The position numbers and the translations under genes were made by a program. The notes beneath the pieces are model-generated. The model was not told the DNA's origin, made no database searches, and worked only from the letters and a program-made list of their open reading frames with translations. From assembly GCA_035591015.1 (NCBI GenBank), contig JAXIUW010198066.1, forward strand, positions 1-11,626: a stretch of 11,626 bases of DNA, written 5' to 3'. Source of the DNA: Cephalothrix simula (lineage: Eukaryota > Nemertea > Palaeonemertea > Archinemertea > Cephalotrichidae). Shown here piece by piece: positions 9,401 through 11,626 of the stretch; positions within the stretch are counted from its first letter, which is position 1; the number at the start of each line of letters is the position of its first letter.

Positions 9401-10415
9401 AAAATCACATAACCCTGAAAGTAATTTATTTCATTTTTTACTTTTTCTTGAAAAATTTTAATTTGTGATTTTTTACGAAAGCACGTGTAACTTGTTTACA
9501 TCGGTCACGTGACTGTCATGGCGAATCCATGTACCAGACCTACTAAGGTTGGATTGGACTCAGACTTCAATGTATTGATCGATTCCAATAGCGGGGCAGT
9601 TCAGGTTATTCAAAAAATCTTTGTTGTAGCTTCAAAGCATGCACATGACATTTTGGACCATTTTGAATTTATTAAGTGGGTATAAAGTTATATCCGGTTA
9701 TATATGTAATGAAAAACGCAAAAACACGATAAGGAAGCTGCCTTATTCCATTTCCATTATAGAGGTTTGCCACACAACATCTCCCATCAGTTGAATTTAA
9801 CGGCCGGGATGAAAGAAGCTGGTTACATGATCTGTATACGTCTAGAACAACCACCAGGAACACTGACCTTCGTTTTCTAAATGTCCTGATGTTGTCTGGG
9901 ACCCGAACCTAATTTCGATACTGTGAACACTGAACCGACATTATCGTAATTATGTCCAGGTACCAGACTAATCAGGAAGTTAAAAAAAAAGAATACTGTA
10001 GACACCAAGAAGGTCCATTAACTTTTCTCCGTCTTCAATAGTGTTGGTCCTCTCTGGTAAAAAATCGTTTAACCAAAAATGAACCACTTACCTGAAAGTG
10101 TGGACTCGATACACATTTGGCTAATTGTCTAAAAAGAGGTACCATAACTTTTTGGAATTCGGCTGGTTCAATAACATCTAGAATTTCTTCTAATTCATTT
10201 AAAAACATCACCTGTAAGAATTTAAGAAAATTATCTCTGCAATGCCGATTCAAAACACTTTAATTATCTCGGTTCGATGAAAACCAGAGTTACCGCGCTC
10301 TGGTTTCTCAGGGCAACGTTGTTTGGACGTGTGCTAGCTTTTCTTAAAATTTTTCAAAGCATACCTCTTTTGGACTGTGAACTTTTGGCCAATATTTTAA
10401 TAAACCTTTTATAAC
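3366..10415 (-). CDS. PPP2R5C/D-like: PP2A B56 (B') regulatory subunit, gamma/delta type, partial gene with six visible exons
   Basis: Spliced gene, complement of 3366-3438, 4636-4737, one of 7217-7344 or 7951-8075, 10092-10211 and 10365-10415. B56 subunits are HEAT-repeat proteins that bind the PP2A A/C core and select substrates. The exons translate in order to recognisable B56 blocks: [76 protein letters not shown] and [14 protein letters not shown]. The last three match the vertebrate gamma/delta wording better than alpha/epsilon. Every border has AG acceptor and GT donor, and phases agree throughout. About 157 codons are present, against roughly 480-600 for the family, so the N-terminal half and the C-terminal tail are missing from the window. 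Introns run from 153 to about 3200 bases and carry foldback elements. The family call is near certain; the paralogue assignment is likely. Confidence 0.96.
3439..4635 (-). other. Intron between B56 exons, 1197 bases
   Basis: Bounded by gtaagt (4635 downward) and ttttcag (3439-3445). It holds the foldback at 4264-4508 and hairpins at 3606-3630 (TAGGGGGGC with GCCCCCTA), 3854-3870 (TATCAGAA, one-base loop, TTCTGATA) and 3878-3920 (imperfect, A-rich against T-rich with GAGCAC and GTGCGAG). No coding sequence was recognised. Confidence 0.85.
4264..4508. mobile_element. Foldback/MITE-like element with a CRE palindrome in each arm
   Basis: Left arm 4264-4333 and right arm 4438-4508 are close inverted copies. 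TTCAGAAAAGATGGC, TGACGTCACGCGG and CTTGACCTTCCTCCGCT on the left pair with their complements on the right. The loop is about 104 bases. TGACGTCA occurs at 4292-4299, inside the perfect 14-base palindrome GCGTGACGTCACGC (4289-4302), and again at 4474-4481. No target duplication or coding capacity is seen. Confidence 0.75.
4636..4737 (-). CDS. PPP2R5C/D-like: B56 exon encoding [18 protein letters not shown]...[10 protein letters not shown]
   Basis: This 102-base exon has one base completing a lysine codon, 33 full codons and two bases of the next codon. It contains [25 protein letters not shown] and YKIERQ. The block lies near the end of the HEAT array in B56 proteins, and the words [20 protein letters not shown] are those of the gamma/delta type. 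The acceptor is atatattctag and the donor gtaagt. Its entry phase fits both exon a and exon b. If both were skipped, joining to the exon at 10092 would read DYPWLNI and then a stop. It is too short to appear as a long open frame and was found by family pattern. Confidence 0.96.
4738..7216 (-). other. Intron between exon b and the 4636-4737 exon, 2479 bases
   Basis: From gtaaga at 7216 downward to the acceptor tag at 4738-4740. If exon a is used the intron runs 4738-7950. It holds foldback element 3 (5645-6372) and short direct repeats of TAACTTCTAAC near 5507-5546. 6373-7216 and 4738-5644 show no coding exon or recognisable repeat beyond low-complexity AT-rich tracts. Confidence 0.85.
5645..6372. 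mobile_element. Foldback/MITE-like element 3, near-complete long inverted repeat
   Basis: The ends are TACACATGGG (5645) and CCATTTGTGTA (6372). Arms of about 305 and 330 bases (5645-5951 and 6044-6372) are inverted copies around a loop of about 90 bases. Matching blocks include GGAACCCCTTAACCCTATAC, the GGTTGTTTGGCATA block, ACTAGCTACAATAGG (written ACCTATTGTAGCTAGT on the right) and AAATATCGGGTTCCTA. TA at each end fits a TA-duplicating DNA transposon, but this is suggestive only. It is the least damaged of the three family members and has no coding capacity. Confidence 0.82.
7217..7344 (-). CDS. PPP2R5C/D-like: B56 alternative exon b (downstream copy), diverged WENEY version
   Basis: This 128-base exon is phase 0 at the start and phase 2 at the end, homologous to exon a. 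It reads [17 protein letters not shown], then [17 protein letters not shown], then VTSQTHWK and two bases of the next lysine codon. It is open throughout, with an AG acceptor (gttaatag, weaker in pyrimidines than exon a) and the same gtaaga donor. It keeps the canonical length of the loop before HW, but replaces the first N of WNNEY by E and changes MFP to LLP. About 24-25 of 41 aligned residues match exon a. A dead copy would be expected to gather stops or lose splice sites, and it has not. It most likely supplies an alternative B56 isoform, which transcripts could confirm. Confidence 0.9.
7345..7950 (-). other. Intron separating the two alternative exons, 606 bases
   Basis: It lies between the donor of exon a (gtaaga) and the acceptor of exon b. 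It holds complementary segments that could pair in the transcript: TTTTCCTGT (7580-7588) with ACAGGAAAA (7621-7629), and a local hairpin GTTCT-ttgc-AGAAC (7587-7600). Nothing coding was seen. The open plus-strand frame at 7510-7734 has no recognisable content. Confidence 0.8.
7951..8075 (-). CDS. PPP2R5C/D-like: B56 alternative exon a (upstream copy), canonical WNNEY version
   Basis: This 125-base exon begins in phase 0 and ends in phase 2. It reads [17 protein letters not shown], then [17 protein letters not shown], then KTKQHWN and the first two bases of a lysine codon completed by the exon at 4737. VAERALYxWNNEY and ILPIMFPxLY are hallmark B56 strings. The acceptor is ttcgttacag and the donor gtaaga. 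Against vertebrate gamma/delta (PSLYRNSKTHWN) the loop before HWN is one codon shorter. Exon b at 7217-7344 is a diverged copy with the same borders and phases. Using both would add 253 bases and shift the frame, so this exon should be an alternative to b. Exon a keeps more of the conserved core residues and may be the default form; that is inference. Confidence 0.95.
8689..8774. promoter_or_regulatory. Candidate TATA-less (bidirectional?) promoter: ETS, NRF1, YY1 and ZNF143-like sites
   Basis: Four motifs typical of animal housekeeping promoters lie within 86 bases: CCGGAAGT (8689-8696, ETS/GABP), CATGCGCA (8702-8709, NRF1 half-site), GCCGCCAT (8732-8739, YY1; ATGGCGGC on the minus strand) and TCCCATGATGCACTGCG (8757-8773), close to the ZNF143/THAP11 consensus. 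The cluster is locally GC-richer than the surrounding intron. The YY1 motif is oriented so that its ATG could be a start codon on the minus strand. Co-occurrence makes chance unlikely, but function is inferred from vertebrate motifs. Confidence 0.5.
8719..8739 (-). CDS. Possible alternative first coding exon, MAANKAG
   Basis: From the ATG embedded in the YY1 motif the minus strand reads MAANKAG. It then meets gtgagg, a moderate splice donor (from 8718 downward). Seven whole codons leave phase 0, the same phase in which exons a and b begin, so splicing to either would give an N-terminally truncated B56 protein. Without splicing the frame stops after 19 residues. It might instead be the first exon of an unrelated nested gene, or nothing. 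The evidence is the motif, start, donor and phase only. Confidence 0.2.
8761..8967 (+). CDS. Small open frame downstream of the promoter-like cluster, unknown
   Basis: This 68-codon plus-strand frame starts ATGATG at the ZNF143-like site and ends in TAG. Its composition ([44 protein letters not shown]) and less AT-biased codons look more protein-like than the other intronic frames. An AATAAA lies near 9035. I recognise no family. A short frame, MIDFKEVP, begins upstream at 8738. It could be a nested small gene or first exon, a decayed insertion, or chance. Confidence 0.2.
   Translation: MMHCDKGCVGEHSKDLSDLNDSSHNINGFKMYLKDLSYSNPQTVHIARVWLPYENYRILDLNMTHYSQ
9142..9552. mobile_element. Foldback/MITE-like element 4
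   Basis: Terminal ACCTTAGTATGTCTGGTA (9145-9162) pairs with TACCAGACCTACTAAGGT (9532-9549). Arms extend inward about 120 bases: AAACAAGCTACACGCGCTTT and a TTAAATTTTAATTTTTCAA block on the left match inverted ACGTGTAACTTGTTTA and TTGAAAAATTTTAATTTG on the right. The loop is about 165 bases. Its ends differ from elements 1-3, so it is a separate family. No coding capacity. Confidence 0.72.
10092..10211 (-). CDS. PPP2R5C/D-like: B56 exon encoding [11 protein letters not shown]...CVSSPHFQ
   Basis: This 120-base, 40-codon exon is phase 0 at both ends. It contains [26 protein letters not shown] and VSSPHFQ, the most conserved central stretch of B56 subunits. In the known family this part of the HEAT superhelix leads into the segment encoded by the duplicated exons. 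The acceptor is ttcttacag just upstream (10212-10220) and the donor is gtaagt at 10091 downward, both strong. Substitutions against the vertebrate gamma/delta sequence are few (AEFQKVMV in place of SEFVKIME), which argues for a working gene rather than a pseudogene. The upstream open frame past 10211 is intron and not coding. Its phase 0 end is what allows either exon a or exon b to follow. Confidence 0.97.
10212..10364 (-). other. Short B56 intron with a perfect hairpin
   Basis: This 153-base intron runs from gtatgc to ttcttacag. It contains AAACCAGAG (10281-10289) and CTCTGGTTT (10298-10306), a perfect nine-base stem with an eight-base loop, the only GC-richer patch of the intron. Confidence 0.85.
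10365..10415 (-). CDS. PPP2R5C/D-like: B56 exon encoding [17 protein letters not shown]
   Basis: This 51-base, 17-codon exon starts and ends in phase 0. It reads [17 protein letters not shown], matching the B56 block that immediately precedes [11 protein letters not shown] in vertebrate proteins (KYWPKTHSPKE in gamma/delta). The acceptor is a T-rich tract ending in cag at 10416-10418 and the donor is gtatgc from 10364 downward. It is too short to be found as a long open frame but joins exactly to the next exon at 10211. It is the most upstream exon in the window; the preceding block (the LAYCVVQF region of the family) was searched for up to 11626 and not seen, so the intron before it is longer than 1.2 kb. 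Confidence 0.95.
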
Positions 10416-11626
10416 CTGAAAAAATAACATAAGTTTAAGAAGGTAAGGTAAGTCAGACAAAAAAACGTCTGAAAATGTCATTACGACTTTAGCACCTTCT
10501 GAAAAAGGTTACCTAGATCTATTAGTGACACGTAATTCCGTTGCTTTGACATTTAAGTACTAGGTAAAAAAGACATTACGCTAACAAGGATTTATGGCAC
10601 CTCAGAATATTTTGTTCGGTAAAAGCGATGAATGGGTTATAATACGGTAATATATTTTCATCGACTTTTCTGAAGTTTTTGACACTTTCATTATGAAAAG
10701 TCTGCTCCCTCTGCTCCCCTTATGTTTTTCGTGATGTTTTGATTATCGAGGACATTACGAGCGTAAGAAAAATGTGTCTCAATTAGCCTTTTGCGTTTTC
10801 ATAATTTTATTTTTATAGTGTTATTTATTCATAATTATATAGTGGTATTAATGGTAACTTTCGCAATGTGTTTTGATATCCCCCTATCCATTTGTCAAAA
10901 GGAAAAGGTCAATTTTTGGTGAACCAAAAACAATTTTTTGTCCGATTCACCCTACTTTTTGATATTTGGTCACATTATCCGAAATGGCGGTAAAATTCGC
11001 CTCCGAAATGAATTTTAAAATTTAAAACATTTGGTTAAGATAATTTTTTCAATATGTCCAAAAATATGGCGGCCGAAATGGCCTCCATAATCACGTTTTC
11101 AAACATTTCTAATAATATTACGCTTTTAATATGTATTTTCCATGGTTTTCAGGGTCAATGAATCACCTGGTTCAATTAAGCCTAGTGCGAAAAAAGTAAA
11201 TCTATATTCGAGGGCTGTGTCCAAAAAGCAAAAGATTCTTTTCACCTTGAAAACAAGATCCAACAACAAAAATGTTTCGCTACAACATGGTTTATAACGT
11301 GTACGTGTGTAAGAATTTATGGATTTGATTTTTATCAAATGATAGAACACCCCGCTTCAGTCGGTGTATTTCGGATAGATTATCGTCAGCTGCAGTCCGG
11401 ACCCGTTGAAACAGGGTGATGATAGAAAAGAACTAACCAAAAAAATGTCGTGAAATTATTTTATAATTTATACCTTTGACACTACAAGTATTTTAACGAG
11501 AAATTCTGCGTAGCCCTTAAGTTTTCTGCCGGTATTCAAAAATTACAAGACAGGCTAATTGCATACAAAATATGGCACCATATACAGTTATTCGACGCTT
11601 TCTGAGTGCAATATGTGAACTGTTAT
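10416..11626 (-). other. Intron upstream of the first visible B56 exon
   Basis: No exon found. It holds a TTTTTGGT-ga-ACCAAAAA palindrome (10913-10930) and two ATGGCGG motifs (ATGGCGGT near 10984-10991, ATGGCGGCC near 11068-11076) in similar short contexts that each include CGAAATG. The open frame at 11126-11350 on the minus strand has no family resemblance. Confidence 0.75.

Larger units (their letters stand above)
8076..10091 (-). other. Intron upstream of exon a, 2016 bases
   Basis: From gtaagt (10091 downward) to the acceptor cag at 8076-8078. It holds an AT-rich tandem tract (about 8370-8417, repeats of ATAATTTATA), the promoter-like motif cluster at 8689-8774, a small hairpin TAGTCC-cttcgc-GGACTA (8622-8639) and the foldback at 9142-9552. 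No B56 exon is present in it. Confidence 0.85.

Noticed and set aside
9672-9863. 63-codon minus-strand frame as a further alternative exon
   Set aside because: Checked for the VAER/WNNEY block and for phase-matched splice borders; neither is present.
11126-11350. 74-codon minus-strand frame as a possible upstream B56 exon
   Set aside because: The translation shows none of the B56 blocks expected before VIKGLLKYW, and no fitting splice border was found.
1-11626. tRNA genes or CRISPR arrays
   Set aside because: No GTTCGANTC-type T-loop with matching arms was found, and the repeats present are inverted foldbacks rather than regularly spaced direct repeats.

Overview
This window looks like nuclear DNA of an animal. 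It is AT-rich, intron-dominated and dense in foldback (inverted-repeat) elements. The style fits a marine invertebrate such as a mollusc, but that placement is an inference and the sequence does not prove it. No bacterial operon, tRNA, rRNA or CRISPR array was seen.

The one gene I can identify confidently is on the minus strand and occupies most of the window. It encodes a B56 (B') regulatory subunit of protein phosphatase 2A, closest in wording to the vertebrate gamma/delta type (PPP2R5C/D). Six exons are visible. In transcription order they are 10415-10365, 10211-10092, 8075-7951 (exon a), 7344-7217 (exon b), 4737-4636 and 3438-3366. Upstream exons lie beyond 11626. Downstream exons would lie below position 1, unless an intron-retention ending at 3297 is used. 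All six have AG/GT splice borders, and their phases join in frame when only one of exons a and b is used.

The main discovery is that exons a and b are diverged copies of the same exon, with the same splice phases and about 58% identical residues. Using both, or neither, shifts the frame into an early stop. They therefore have the logic of mutually exclusive exons, giving two versions of one HEAT-repeat segment of the subunit.

Regions by coordinate: 1-250 holds a small foldback and CRE-like sites. 452-948 and 957-1497 hold two adjacent foldback elements of one family. 1498-3296 has no recognisable gene. 3297-3438 is the last visible exon and its read-through tail. 3439-4635 is an intron with a foldback (4264-4508) carrying TGACGTCA in each arm. 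4636-4737 is an exon. 4738-7216 is an intron with a third family member (5645-6372). 7217-8075 is the duplicated exon pair. 8076-10091 is an intron with a cluster of ETS, NRF1, YY1 and ZNF143-like sites at 8689-8774 that resembles a housekeeping promoter, plus another foldback (9142-9552). 10092-10415 holds two exons around a 153-base intron. 10416-11626 is intron.
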